From: Phlebiopsis flavidoalba
Lineage: Eukaryota > Basidiomycota > Agaricomycetes > Polyporales > Phanerochaetaceae
Length of the DNA: 64,000 bases
Direction of reading: 5' to 3'
Assembly (NCBI GenBank): GCA_035772785.1
Contig: JAOCPU010000079.1
Coordinates: forward strand, 34,617-98,616
Positions 35,929-47,783 of this stretch are shown one piece after another. Numbering within the stretch: the first letter of the stretch is position 1; each line of letters starts with the position of its first letter. Position numbers and translations under genes: made by a program. The notes beneath the pieces were generated by a model. It had not been told where the DNA came from. It made no database searches and saw only the letters and a list, made by a program, of their open reading frames with translations.

Positions 35929-38204
35929 ATGGCACCCCACCCTCCTCCCTCCTCCCCTCTCTTATCACTCCCTCACTGTTTTCTTCATGATATCGTCTCG
36001 AAATATGTCGGGGCCTTACTCCAGAGCCAGCGAGGCCTAATCTCGCGCAGAACTCAGGGACTGCATAGACCTAACCAGATCGGCCCATGGCAGGGCCTTC
36101 GACATCAGTCGTCAGACGCATCTCGCACGACATCACGATCACTGTGGAATTATAGAATAACGAGAGTCTTGACATACTCTACCATGCTCATAGGAGGTGT
36201 ATACGCTATAGACACGCAATTTAACGCATCCGCAATCACACGCAACTTCCGGACACTCTGGACAGTGAGTCTTATTTCCAGGCTCTCTTGAAAGGACTGG
36301 CATATAACTATTTCTAGTTTTCGCTTATTGCACTAGACTACAAGCTCAACTTTAATGAAGAGAAGAGTGAACAGATACCTGAGCTACACCAACGCGTCGC
36401 GGACAGGCTCTACGATGTGTTGACATCTAATGGAGGATTGTACATCAAGCTTGGTAAGCGTTCAGCGCGGTATTCTTCTCACACTATTTTCTAACCCGAA
36501 AAAGGACAAGCCATTGGTAATAACGCAGGGAGCTGTTCTCCCCGCACCGATGCAAGAAAAATTCGCGAAGCTTTTCGACGACGCCGCCGCAAGTGTCATA
36601 TGACGAAGTTCGAAGCCGTGTGATACGATCGCAATTCGGAAAAGATCCCGCTGCGTCCGACGTGAGTTTTCGAAGTCATAATTTGAGGAGAACGCTATTG
36701 CGAGTAATGCCAGCATTGCTCAAGTCCACAGTGGCGAAGCTGAGGCTGGCCGATGTGTAGCACGACGCAAGTCGTGGCGGTGAAAGTTCAGAAGCCTGCC
36801 GTTGGGAAGCAAGTCGAATGGGACCTTGGCGCATACCGGATAGTAATGTGGCTATACGAGAACTATTCTATTCGATATGCCGGTGTACTTCCTTGTCGGT
36901 GAGGTCGTTCAGTCTTTCGTTGACACTGGAACTGAACCTAGCCACCGTCGATTTCATTTCGGACCATCTACGAAAGGAGCTTGACTTCGAATGTGGAAGC
37001 TCAGAACGCGATGCAAACAGCGAAATTTGTCCTTACATCCCCCCCCTCCAAGGCACCCCCTTCGCTGCTGAGCCCGCCTCCCTTCCCTCCTCGCCGACCG
37101 AGTCTACATTCCAAAGGTGTTCCCGGAATATTGCACCAAAAAGGTCCTGGTCGCGGAATGGATCGACGGCGTACGCTTGAGTGACAGGTCCGCCATCTTT
37201 CGTCTGATGGGTGAGAAAGAACCCGCGCCCTCGTCCACACGCCAGCCATCCCAGACTGCCGAGGTCTCGACTCAACAGCTTCCACTGAAGCCTCTCTGCG
37301 GGGGGCGTCGCGGCTATCATGGATACAATGGTCCAGCTATTTTAGTGCCCAAATATTCAGCTGGTGGCTGGGTTTCACTGTGATCCCCACCCGGGGAACG
37401 TCATCATTCGTCCCCATCCCTCAAGACATGGCTACCCTCAACTCGTTTTACTCGATCATGGCTTGTACGTCCCCGTGCCTCGGATACATTCCGTAGGCAA
37501 TACGCAACACTCTGGCGCGGGCTGATTACCATGAACTACGATACGATACGGGGCGTCGCGGCAGAATGGGGGATTGGCACGCCTGATCTGTTTGCAAGCG
37601 CAACACTCATGAAGCCGGTGCGCTTTGGCCCGCAGAAGGAGGCCGAAGAGTTCAACACAAACTGACAGTCAGTACGAGAGGAGTGTCTGCTCATCAAGAA
37701 GAGTGCTCCAGCGTTTCCTGACGGACACCGACAAGATTCCCAAGGAACTCGTGTTTATCGGTCGCAATATGAGGTAAGTTTATGACCTTTCCTCGGTATA
37801 TCCAACTCTAATCGTTTCCCCCCAGAATTGTGCAAGGTCTGTGTCAGATTTTCCTCTTATCACTTTACCTACTGATCCATTGCACAGGAAACAATCAAAT
37901 GCTGGGCTCTCGCACCCGTCAATCGCATCCGTATCACGGGCGAATGGGCTTCGCAGTCCCTTACTGCAAACCCAACCCTCACTATCAAACAAACGACTAC
38001 GCGAATACGCCGGTTACGCGGCCTTCCTCTCCGTGATGTGGTCGATCGAATCTCGTGTTCTACGCCACACGTCTTCGCCAGTGGGCAAGTTTACGCCTTG
38101 GATGGTCCACGAGTAGCTTTGAGGACGAGCTGGAGAAGACGATGAAAGGATTCGCAAAGAGCAATTTCGGCGTGGAAATCGGTGACACGGCATTCGAGGG
38201 TTGA
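35929..38204 (+). CDS. ABC1/UbiB-family atypical kinase-like protein (mitochondrial)
   Basis: Member of the ABC1/AarF/UbiB family linked to coenzyme Q and lipid homeostasis in mitochondria. The N-terminus is Arg/Ser-rich and compatible with an import signal, followed by 'VLTYSTMLIGGVYAIDTQFN'. Then 'LDYKLNFNEEKSEQ' and the family hallmark 'SNGGLYIKLGQAIGNN', 'LPAPMQEKF', 'PPQVSYDEVRSRVIRSQFGK', the Lys-bearing 'VAVKVQKPAVGKQVEWDLGA', 'RKELDFE', 'PEYCTKKVLVAEWIDGVRLS', 'WVHCDPHPGNVIIRPHP' (catalytic-loop HCDPHPGN) and 'VLLDHGLYV' (metal-binding D-H-G). The C-terminus ends 'NFGVEIGDTAFEG' with stop at 38202-38204. The layout resembles the Cqd2/Mcp2-ADCK1 branch, tentatively. Several frame changes, for example near 36530 and 37025. 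Confidence 0.85.
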
Positions 38205-38305
38205 ATTATGCTCACGCGCCTTCGTGCCGTGCACGTTAAATACCTCAGCCCATATATTGCATCCTCTGAATTATAATAAACCATTCTGCGCAAGATACTC
38301 ATTGA

Positions 38306-38670
38306 TTGTGTGCAGCTCAGGGAATAATGGTCGCAGCCGCTCGAGTACAGGTTGATCGTGTCCAGACATCACGAGACTCAAAAGCGCAAACAGGTCCTTG
38401 CCACATACCCGAAGCCGGTCCCACTCAACTCCTTCCCGGGCTCATAGTATTCGCAGCCGGCACCATTTATCCGCATTTCTATTGCATATCTACGCCTACC
38501 GCCACCTCGGCCGCTTCTTCACAATACAACTTGCCGTCAGCGATGGACTAAACAAACAAACTCTCACCACGGACGGGCCGCGTAGGATCGTGTGCCACCC
38601 AGCCCATACCAGTGAGGCAATGGCGTTGTTCGGGAAAGGGTGGTCTCAACTCGGTCCAGTGTCGATTTGA
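38306..38670 (+). pseudogene. Isoprenylcysteine methyltransferase-like remnant
   Basis: Across two frames the sequence reads 'QVLATYPKPVPLNSFPG', then 'YAYRHLGRFFTIQLAVSDGL', 'TLTTDGPRRIVCHPAHTS' and 'AMALFGKGWSQLGP'. This follows the pattern of ICMT-type membrane methyltransferases: R/H-LGRFFT, then TDGPY-R-VRHPxY-G. The consensus Tyr after GP and the Arg in VRHP appear replaced. The usual C-terminal E-E-x-L-R-x-xFGxEW segment was not found downstream. A likely intron ends at the TAG near 38700. It is tentatively a partial or decayed gene. Confidence 0.4.
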
Positions 38671-38699
38671 ACTCTGCATAAATTGATCCCTCTCATCTA

Positions 38700-39982
38700 G
38701 TAGGACTGCTCCGCTGTTCGCGCCATCAGAAGGCTCAGTGGCGTCTGAACTGCTGACGGATTGCTTTTCCATCTGTAAAAGGCACGTGAACAGTCTGTGG
38801 ACACATTCAATGCTCAATACATCGTATACGTTAGCTTCTTTCCCAAACATCGACATCGCGTACTCACGAGGCACGAACGGCTCCAGTCAAGCTCAGAGTC
38901 CGACGGCATGCTGTCACTATACCATTGAGCTGGATCATCCTCGGCCCACTTCACTTTCCTCCGACAAGCAGAACGTATTATCTCACAGAGACACGATATT
39001 TGACCAAGTAATCGCTCGTTGTCCCGTAAAGCTGGGCTATAGAATATTGCCGGTCGGTTAAGAGATGGGTAAATGCGATGGCCATATAATCACAGACATT
39101 TGAGTTAGGTAAATTCTCTATCGATAACCCCACTGGCAATGTTGATGCGTATGGAAGAAGGGAATAATCATTCTTGACCTGCAGTTTACGCGAACGCTCC
39201 CAAATCCTTACTATCAGGAAGCTCGAACCGATCATGGCGCACGACACTGATATCATTAGTCTCGAGGCATTCATTCTCACGAAAGTCATTTCGAGGTACT
39301 GTTGCCAATGATGTTTTCGGCATACGACACCGCCGCGATGACCTGTGGTATCAACATACGCGTAACGTTATCGCGGTCAGAAACTTCTAGGGTGAGCCGT
39401 CGCTGCGACGTCCTGTAAGAGCTTGGTCACGAAAACCGCATTCTGTGAGCAGAAAGAATACTTAGCTGCACGGTGCCACACCAGAGGCGCACTGGCAACA
39501 AGAGTAGACAAAATGACGATAGTAGGCAACACACTATAAGTGAGAGTGCGCACATCAATTCTTTCAGTGCCCGTGCAATACTTAGCAATAGCGACAGCTC
39601 TCTCAGATTCTGAGTGTCGACACATCTACGATCGCATTCTTGCGCGCGCACTGTCAGCTACATCCTGCTATGTACAACATTATCGGCGTACGTCCGGCTG
39701 GCGTTCCCGAGCGATGAGCGCCGACGTCCCAAAGAGACCGATTGAGCCCTGTTTTGACGCGATCTAGCCGGAGTCCACAGTTTTTGCCAAGGTTGTCCCC
39801 ATCCCAGGCAACCTTATGCAGCCTTGCGGTGCAGTGCATCTTGCGCCGCGTACATGTGCGTGGCGTTTGCAAAGGGCGATCTGTCTAGGCAGGATCAGCG
39901 GGGAACGGTCGAACGACTACACGGCGAGTATAAAGTATTCGGTGTCGTAGGTCGCTGTCCTCGCAGCTCTGCAATCCGCACT
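38700..39982. other. Stretch without a supported gene, weak membrane-type frames on minus strand
   Basis: Minus-strand frames at 39377-39625 ('VLPTIVILSTLVASAPLVWH') and 38978-39289 ('SRLMISVSCAMIGSSFLIVR') are hydrophobic enough to be membrane segments. Both resemble pieces of fungal multipass proteins, but I could not join them into a gene or place them in a family. Confidence 0.3.
39929..39935 (+). promoter_or_regulatory. TATA box of SDR2
   Basis: TATAAAG about 48 bp upstream of the SDR2 start codon at 39983, a spacing compatible with a fungal core promoter. Inferred from position and consensus. Confidence 0.45.
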
Positions 39983-41021
39983 ATGGGTCAAACACAGCGC
40001 GTATGGGTCATCTCTGGGTCCAACTCCGGCCTTGGTCTTGCCATTGCTCTCCACGCCCTGTCCAAAGGAGATAAAGTAAGGTCTTCGACAAGTTGGTGCA
40101 CATAAAATTAACAACTGTGTATCTTTAGGTTGTCGCGACCACAAGAGATTTAGACAAACTACCGTCAATTTTGAAGGAGAAAGGGGCCCACCCTCTTAAG
40201 CTCGATCTCACAAGCCCGGATGAAGAGATTGCACAGATAGCTCAAAGCGCACTGCAAGTTTACGGACACGTCGATGTCTTGGTGAACAGTGCCGGATGTT
40301 GTACACCAAAGCCCTTGGGAAGAAGCGGAGTGTGAGTTCAGTCCGATTCAGACATTCACGTCACCTAACTGAGTATGTCTATGTCCAGTATGAGGGAGGT
40401 CAGAACACAGTTCCAAACTCTGTTCTTCGGCGCCATCACGTTCACACAAGCTCTTCTGCCCCATTTCCGCCTCCGTCGCACCGGGCATATTCTCAATATT
40501 TCGAGTATCGCTAGCTTCCTTGCCCCTCCAAGCTGGGGAGCTTACGCGGCGGCCAAAGCTGCCCTGAATCTTTTCTCCGACACTCTGCATCAGGAGATGA
40601 AGCTGTTCGACGTACATGTCCAGACGATTGTCCCAGGTTATTTCCTTACGCCGTTCATCCCCTCCGTCAATGCGAGAGCAGATAAATTCGGAGATTTACA
40701 CCTGCCCGGTTACGCAGGGCTATAAGCTAGCCAGACGTTTCCACGAGACGTCTCATGACGCAGGACAGTTCGGCGACCCGGAGAAGCTGGCCACTAGGAT
40801 TTTCGAACTCGTGACGGGAACAGGAATGGCGGAAGGTTTGACTCTAAACCGGGGAGGGACGGTTCGATTGGAATCTCTTCCCTCTCGGTTCGGACTGCGA
40901 GGTAGCAGTGAAGAGCAGCTGGAGTCGATGCTGATGCGAGAATGTCAACGGGACAGAGCCGATATGGCGGTCCACTAACCTGGAGGGTGAGAAAACTGCG
41001 GCTAGTGCCTCGGGATCTTGA
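39983..41021 (+). CDS. Short-chain dehydrogenase/reductase 2
   Basis: Classical SDR. Exon 1 (39983-40075) 'MGQTQRVWVISGSNSGLGLA' has the cofactor motif in the form SGSNSGLG. The intron 40076-40128 is in phase. Exon 2 reads 'LKEKGAHPLKLDLTSPDEEI' and 'VYGHVDVLVNSAG' (the usual NNAG is NSAG here). A second intron ends at 40388. Exon 3 reads 'MREVRTQFQTLFFGAITFTQ', 'FRLRRTGHILNISSIAS' with the active-site Ser, and 'GAYAAAKAALNLFSDTLHQE' with YxxxK. With small frame corrections the C-terminus becomes 'EPIWRSTNLEGEKTAA', aligned with its paralogs, and stops at 41019-41021. About 300 residues; substrate unknown. At least three indels are needed (near 40300, 40720 and 40890). Confidence 0.8.
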
Positions 41022-41681
41022 GGCTTGTAAGCAAAAGTGATTACATAGAGGTAATCATCAGGTATTATCAAAGAGTCGCCATCGCGTTGAAATCTTTCTT
41101 AATAGGGGAAAATGTCAAAGGAGCCGCTATGCTGACAAAGACATTGAGAATGATTTGTATGGGAGCCAATATCCTGAACGATTCCAAGTGGAGCGCGAAC
41201 CTCACGCGAGAGATGTCAGCGCTTCGGTTCTGAGCAGGTAATCCATAGATATAGTCATCTTTCGACTTACAGTGTTTCGTTTCCGGACAACCTCGTCACA
41301 GCTTCGTGAGGGACAAATGGATGCAGTAACTTGGGGTTCGGGCGACATTCGGAGATACCCGAGGGTAGACAAAGCTGTGTAACAAACACTGAGCGTGCGT
41401 TTTTTTTTACAGTGTAGACTCCAAAATCTACTGAGCAGCATGCTTCCATCTGACATGACCTGCACATTGCTCGCACATCATGAATCATTCCCGTCGTATA
41501 TTCAAGCACGCACTAGGAAGCCAGAAATCTGCTGAATTTCTTGCAGAAACACGACCGGAGGCCGTATCTATCCGATTCCCACGAGCTGGCTGAGTGCGCA
41601 TCAAGTCCGTGACCTTTATATAGGGTTAGCAGAGACAATGTAGGGTAGCCGTGATGCACGAGTTGCTCGCTCACGGCGACA
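41022..41681. other. Intergenic stretch
   Basis: Nothing recognised. An 8-bp T run occurs near 41400. Confidence 0.3.
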
Positions 41682-42318
41682 ATGTCCTCTCCTAAGGCCC
41701 TCTTCATCGAAGATACGTGCCCCATCTGCAAAGATGACTTTGGCATAGACCGGCCAATGTGGAATATTGCCTGTGGGCACGTCCTCTGCTGCGAGTAAGT
41801 CGGCCGAATTTCGGTCCTTCGTGCGAAAAGCGTTAGTTGCTGATACTTGTGGGCGTCGTGTAAGATGCCTCTTTGGCATTGATCCGAAAGTATGCCCTCT
41901 CTGTCGTGAAGAGTATGAGGAAGGGGACATTGAATGTGTCGATGGGCTATGGGAAGAGCGGGACAGTGGAGGTTCAGAACATGCAGAGATAGGTGACGAG
42001 TTTTTTGAACATAATCTCTACGAGGAGCAACAATTCGAGTCATCGGACGAGGGACATTGGGCACCAAGCGAATACGAATACGAGGAAGACAGCGCAGCGT
42101 GGGAAGAATTTGAGCGAGCCTTGAGTACCTATGGTGAAGTTGGGGATGAAGTCGAAGATGGGGATGAGGTCGAAGATGATGATGACTTAAGCTATGTGCT
42201 GGAGAGGATCGAGGAGCTTCACCTTGGAGAGATCAATTGGACACCATCGGAAGACGAGCGCGAGGAGGACAGTGCGGCATGGATAGAGCTAACGCAAGAG
42301 AGATTTGTGCGGAGCTGA
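41682..42318 (+). CDS. Small acidic RING-finger protein
   Basis: Probable E3 ubiquitin ligase of 188 residues, and one of the few completely intact genes here. Exon 1 (41682-41794) encodes 'MSSPKALFIEDTCPICKDDF' and 'NIACGHVLCCE'. The intron is 41795-41864 (GTAAGT...AG, 70 bp). Exon 2 (41865-42318) resumes in phase with 'CLFGIDPKVCPLCREEYEEG'. The Cys/His spacing C-x2-C...C-x-H-x2-C-x2-C...C-x2-C fits a RING of the C3HC4 type with a very short central loop. The remainder is strongly acidic and contains two copies of a motif, 'APSEYEYEEDSAAW' and 'TPSEDEREEDSAAW', about 65 residues apart. It sits between two SDR paralogs. Substrate and partner E2 are unknown. Confidence 0.85.
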
Positions 42319-42814
42319 ACAGCCTCCACACAATTTACCAATTATCCCTATTTATCACCTTGGGTTTATATGGAATAACGTAGCCATGTATTTGATCATG
42401 GATCTGAATCAGGCGACATTCATCGTAGTCATGGCTGTATAACAAAACATTCACAACCCTTACATCCCTGGCGTCTGCGAGCCCGAGATAGAGTGAGTAA
42501 AAGGTCTGGAAACAACTGTCAGTGTCCTCAAGAGAAAGTCAGGATACAAGAGGATCGAAGATCTACTGAGATCTACTGCCAGTCCCGCAATGCCCGAGCT
42601 TGTTGAGTCAGCGCCGCTGAATCCGTTGCCGGAATAACGTCTATCCTGTAGCCTCTCACGCTACCTGCATGGGTCGTGAGTTCCGCCGGACATCGTGTTA
42701 AGAACAATGTACGGATGGGGCAGGGACTTCCCCAGGATGTAGTAGTGTGACTGCATGCCCTTTGGTTGGATATCAATATATACGCGGCTCGTCAGTCTCC
42801 ATTATATGTACACA
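42319..42814. other. Intergenic stretch and SDR3 promoter
   Basis: No gene. The right end contains an AT-rich TATA-like run shortly before the SDR3 start. Confidence 0.35.
42775..42783 (+). promoter_or_regulatory. TATA-like element of SDR3
   Basis: AATATATAC about 32-40 bp upstream of the SDR3 start codon at 42815. The other two SDR genes have TATA-like sequences at similar positions, which suggests a retained ancestral core promoter. Confidence 0.4.
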
Positions 42815-43851
42815 ATGGAATCCAACCCGCCTCAACGAGTTTGGGTCATTACTGGGACCAACGCCGGTCTCGGACTCGCTCTCGCCTCCTATGTCTTATC
42901 TAAAGGAGATAGAGTAGAACTCATTCCGCCTTCTGGCTTTGAAAATTGCTGATTTTCGTCTAGGTAATCGCAACCGTTAGATCATTGACCAAGTTCCCTC
43001 AGACTCTGAAGGATCAGGGTGCTCGTCCCCTCGTGATGGATCTTGCGAGCTCAGACGCAGAGCTCAAACGTTCCGCAGAAGAGGCTATACAAGTATATGG
43101 CCAAGTCGACGTTCTGGTGAACAACGCTTCATGGGGTGTAGTCGGTCCATGGGAGGAGACGGAGTGAGTAAATACAAACACGGTGGGTGGCTGCGAGAAC
43201 GTACTCACTAAAATTATCGCAGCATGGATGAGCTCAGAGACCAATTTCAGACCATCTTCTTCGGTACTGTGTCTTTCACCCAGGGTTTTCTCTCGCACTT
43301 CCGGCTCCGCCGTGCGGGAAACATTCTCAACGTGTCGAGCGGAAGTAGCATCGGTGCTCTTCCAGGTTGGGGAGGATACAGTGCCGCGAAAGCTGCTTTG
43401 AACGTCTTTACGGATAGTCTGAACGGAGAGATGAGAGCGTTTGGCGTGTCAGGCATTGAGCCTCCTGCCAGGATACTTCCCCTCACAATTCGTCCCCACT
43501 CTCCTGGAAAGAAGCGGCCCGAATCGAGCATATATACCCGACCCGAGCCAGGGCTACGGCAGCTCGACCCACGTTCACGAAGTCAGTTGGGATGCGGGGC
43601 AGGTCGGGGACGTGGACAAGCTGGCTGCTCGAGTCTATGAAGTGGCGGCGAGGACTGGCATGGCTAAAGACCTGAATGTCAAGCAAGAAGGGAGGTACGA
43701 CTGGACTCTGGTCCCGCTTGGAACCGACTGCGAGTACATGGTAAAGGAGAAGCTGGAGACAATGTTAGCGAATGTCAACGCCACAGAACCGATTTGGCGT
43801 TCTACAAATATGGACCAGGAGAAGCTGCGCCTCTTACCTAGAACTCTATAG
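42815..43851 (+). CDS. Short-chain dehydrogenase/reductase 3
   Basis: The best-preserved SDR paralog. Exons: 42815-42913, 42964-43163, 43223-43851, all with GT...AG introns of 50 and 59 bp. The product starts 'MESNPPQRVWVITGTNAGLG' (cofactor motif), continues 'LKDQGARPLVMDLASSDAEL', 'VYGQVDVLVNNASWGVVGPW' (NNAS variant), 'LRDQFQTIFFGTVSFTQGFL', 'GNILNVSSGSS' with the catalytic Ser, 'GYSAAKAALNVFTDSL' with YxxxK, and ends 'YMVKEKLETMLANVNATEPI' plus a basic tail. One extra T near 43449 breaks the frame; without it the exons total 927 nt, 308 residues plus stop. Likely a cytosolic NADP(H)-dependent reductase of unknown substrate. Confidence 0.85.
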
Positions 43852-44229
43852 TACCGTAAGCGCAGATGTATATATGGATTTTACGACATACGGTTGCCAA
43901 TTTTAAAACGCTTGGCGATGAAAATCCTACATAATTCCAAACGTTGTGAACTGCTGTTATCCCTTGCGGAAGACGCGGGGACGTACTTTTACTTCCAAAG
44001 GCCGCCAGTTGGAAGGTCTGAATCGCGCTCTGCGAGATGCTCGTGGCATACAAGTCAAGGTACTGGCAGTCCATATTTTACAGCGAGTCGAACTTTCGTT
44101 GCAACGGGCGCCAATGCAGCATTGATCGTAAGGCAGCAGCGCGAGTGTGTGAGCTTGCTCCCAACCGTCACCGCCACCTTCGCTACGCGCGAGTCTCATC
44201 GACTCAATGTCTTTCGGGCTGGATATACG
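43852..44229. other. Intergenic stretch
   Basis: No recognisable gene; short frames on both strands only. Confidence 0.3.
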
Positions 44230-46070
44230 ATGGATCGTATCACTCCCTCCTCTTTACTCTATGCTCTACATTCGCCCAGAACGTCACCGATGAGAGCATC
44301 TTCAACATTACAGATGAGTAGGTAACCTGTTCGCCGACCAAGCCAATCCTCCTAACCCTGTTTCAGCGGTTCCCCCACCGACCCTTATCTCAAATACAGG
44401 CCGTCATTTTCAGCATCTCTGCCTATACAAATATTGATGATTGCATCGTCTTGACATTAACCTCCGTCCTCCTCATCCACCTCATATTCACTGCTCAGTA
44501 CCACTGGCCTCTTGCCCCAGTCAACTACGCCTCTACAACTCTCCGCCGTCATAACCCTGCTTGTCTCTCTCATCGCTACACTCAACGTGGTCCTCAATGC
44601 AGCAACACTCGAGAGCCAACAATGGCCCTATATGCTCACATACATTGCTGTCGACATCCCTCCTCTCCAGTTAAAGGACAGCAGTGGTTGGAAGCAGGGG
44701 GAACTCGCCGCTTGGTTACTCATGAACGCCACGACGTCGGCTCTTATCCAGGTATGCCTCATCTTCCGAGTTTTCCCCAAGCATTAACGACCCCACCTGG
44801 TGTAGATCACCCACATACAGTTTCTCACCCTCCTATTCCCCTCGAGCCTTGAGAAACGTCTTATATTTGTTCTGCTGGGACCTCTCGCTGTAGTTGCCGC
44901 CGTCATGCAACTTGTACCCCTCAACGACGACTCAAACGATGGCAAACTGACATCACTCGCAAGCGCTGTGCAGAACGTCTGCAATGCAACGCTTTCCCTC
45001 TTATTTCACCTCCTCACTCTTCATATGGGGGCTTTTTCGTGAATCGCAGACAAGCATGGAGGACGGACGGTGGTACGGCAGCCTTCGGTCTCGGCGCGCT
45101 GATGCTCGCAGCTCGCCTCGACGGGCATCACCTTCATATACATTCCAAGTCGAGATCACTACTCCTGGATGCCGGGACTCATGTGGGCTGTCATTCTTTG
45201 GCAGAGTTTCCTGGGCTGGTGGTGGTGTGGGTCGGCTCAGGTATGGGCGTAGGCGAGGTGGAAGAACTGCTCAGGCGCGAGGAGAAACGCAGAAAGAAAC
45301 GCAAGGCACGATTGGTAGCGAGGGCAGATGCGGAAGGAGCGCGCGCAAACGTTTTGGAAGGGCGTCGCGTCCGCGCTCGGATACGATCCCCGGCGAGCGA
45401 TGATCCATTCGCAGGTGGTCAACCGGTCGAGCAGCGATAATGGCGACGCAGGTGGAGATAGATCGCACAGCACGGCTGGGAAGACCACAGATACATCGAG
45501 CTTCTCCGGTTCGCTGGACCCGTCCACGATGGCTGGCATGAACGCAGTAACGCGGAGACTGAACCAACACCCGGCGGGCCGACAGCTGTACTCGTGGTAT
45601 TTGCGGCTTCGTCACGCCCACTTGACTGCTTCCCCCGCGTACAGGCCGAGGAAAATGTTGAACGAATTCAACAAGTCTACGGGAGAGAGAGCGCGGAGAT
45701 CGACAGGAGCGATGTTGATCCCAGCATGATCGGTTGGGGGCTGGGTAGCTATGGCATGCGGCAAATGCGGGACGGTGAGGATACGGCGGAAGGGATGCAA
45801 GGTATCCTTGAGGTGGACGAGGAAGACAGAGAGAGCGACCGAAGCAGTCTCGAGCTTGGAAACGAGCGAAAATCTGAAAGTAGCTTTGGGGAAGCAGATA
45901 GGCATGCAAGACGGAGACGAAACCGAACCGCTAGGCGAGACAAGGATGGCAGAAGCGACGGTACCTTGCCACAGCACAATGTACCCGCCGAGGAACTGCA
46001 ACCTGCCTCCATGTGGTATTGGGGTCCCCTACGACGATGGAGGTTACGGGACTCTACTGTTTATACCTGA
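44230..46070 (+). CDS. Multipass membrane protein of a fungal family with a charged C-terminal tail
   Basis: The start 'MDRITPSSLL' with a shift into 'FTLCSTFAQNVTDESIF' gives a signal-peptide-like N-terminus. After an intron ending at 44367 'DGSPTDPYLKYRPSFSASLP' follows, then several membrane spans: 'LTSVLLIHLIFTAQYHW', 'LQLSAVITLLVSLIATLNVV', 'LIFVLLGPLAVVAAVMQLVP' and 'LTSLASAVQNVCNATLSLLF'. The intron 44755-44808 joins 'TTSALIQ' to 'ITHIQFLTLLF'. The cytosolic part begins 'GMGVGEVEELLRREEKRRKK', includes 'PAGRQLYSWYLRLRHAHLTA' and ends 'YWGPLRRWRLRDSTVYT' with stop at 46068-46070. I recognise the layout from uncharacterised basidiomycete proteins but no function. Frame changes near 45130, 45350 and 45620. 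Confidence 0.65.
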
Positions 46071-46399
46071 CACGCAAAGTCACTCTGACCGCTTGCTGTA
46101 TTTTTTATCTTGTACTCATACTATTCACGGGTTCTTGGATACTTCTCACTCGCTTTAATACGGTGGATTCTAGCTATTTCATGCTTTCACGACTATCCTC
46201 AATTCTCTACCTCCGCTCGATCGATTTGGGATCGTTGTGGCCGCCAATCCTCCTCCAAACTCAAACAACGGTGTGTCCTAATCATCAGGCTTGAAGCTTG
46301 AAGTTTAGGACCCTCACTCAATTCATTGCTTGGATTGTTGCCTGTGTAGGGTAGTTAGAATAATTGGCCAAGAGTATATTCACTTCTGGAAACCTTCAC

Positions 46400-47448
46400 C
46401 TAGAACCTGCTGAGGAATACTAGATTTCTGTATTCCCCTATCATGAGATATAAGCCGCGACCCAGCCAGGGAGGCTGTATAGGATTCCCAGATTTATCCA
46501 CTCCTCCATTCGTTACGCCGTCTCCAAAGAAGACGTAACCAGGAATGTACCGGTCCACGAACCTAAGGACATGATATCAGAAAGTCGCCTTTGCGGCGAG
46601 AAACTCGCTTATACTTCTCAACTTGCTCGTCGGTCATGCCGATGCCTCCATTTAGCATCTTCATATCATGTTCTTGCTGCAATCGCCATTTATAAATATA
46701 GACGTAGGGATGAGTCTCCACTGGCTTGATCTACTATCGACATTCAGTGGAGAGAATTGAGTATCCCAGAAAGATTACATACCCGAATAAATGTGTCAAA
46801 ATGCGACCACCAGCTGAGCAGCTCGCCCAGCCTCTCGTTGATGTCATACACATCTTCCTGCTTGAAACCGCGAGCGCGAAAGAAATCATCGGCCAGACCT
46901 GATACAGGAAGCTCGAAGCGACGGTCGATTTCCAGCCTGCTCTTTGGATAAAAACCCCACACACCAACCCTCCAAGATCACAACGTCAACAGGACCTCGG
47001 ACAGACAGTCCTTCAACGCGATCACCTTCACCCCCGTATAGACTCTTGTCGAACCTAGGAATATGTATCGGACTGTCTCGAAGAGACAGTTCGTTGACGC
47101 TCTTCAAGCGAGTGAGGATCTCGGTCCCCAGGGCTACATCGTGAGTCCCTGGTTGTCCCCTTCCCTGCAAGAGCCTGTTATTTGGATATGCTTGCGCGAC
47201 GGCTACGAGCTGATCGTGGGGAAGATACAGGTCATCTATGGAGAGTACAACGACAGAAAGCGGATTGGATTTTGCAGTGAGTGACTCTCGCAATCGTGTC
47301 GTTAGGAACGTCTTTCCGCTGCCTTGGGGACCTTGTACCGCGACGCGACGAACAGAGGTGGTATTGTGCCGCTGGTGTGGCGTTCGCGATGGCGGCTAAG
47401 CTGCTCGAGGACAAACTCGTGCATTTCGTGCACATGAGGGGAATCCAT
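46400..47448 (-). CDS. Tda10-like P-loop kinase (glycerate kinase family)
   Basis: ATP-dependent kinase related to yeast Tda10 and D-glycerate 3-kinase. Minus-strand order: start 'MDSPHVHEMHEFVLEQLSRH' at 47448, Walker A 'VQGPQGSGKTFLTTRLRESL', 'VVVLSIDDLYLPHDQLVAVA' (the SIDDFY-type motif of the family), 'NRLLQGRGQPGTHDVALGTE', 'IPRFDKSLYGGEGDR', 'PVDVVILEGWCVGF', 'RLEIDRRFELPVSGL', 'DINERLGELLSWWSHFDTFI', and after an intron 'WRLQQEHDMKMLNGGIGMTD' and 'FVDRYIPGYVFFGDGV'. Residues 1-165 or so read without interruption. One extra T in a five-T run near 46950 shifts the frame. The C-terminal end is approximate. It neighbours RER1, transcribed divergently. Confidence 0.85.
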
Positions 47449-47783
47449 GACTGCGCACTGAAGCTAGTTTGTGGTTTTAGGCTGGGTTTCACAATGAGTG
47501 GAGGAGGGTGATATAGTATAAGGCTTCAAAGACAAATCGTTGCAAGAAACTCGGAGTGGGCAGCCGGACCGCGCACCTAAGAGCTGGCGCCTGCGCCAAT
47601 GCGCCGGATGTCGGAGCCTGATCATATTGATCGCAACAGAATCTCCGCTGATGGCAGGACTCGTGTCTAGCGCCTGCTATTCGTGGCAGCGAGTCCTGGG
47701 GCTGCGCGTTATAGACGCACTCTTCGACGCGCAACGACGTCCGACCCCTTCTCGATTCCCCTTTTGTATCCAGACTCACGAAA

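Noticed and set aside
38978..39625. Hydrophobic minus-strand frames that could be a pheromone-receptor or other multipass membrane gene
   Set aside because: Only two membrane-like pieces are visible, splice sites do not join them in phase, and no family motif is present.
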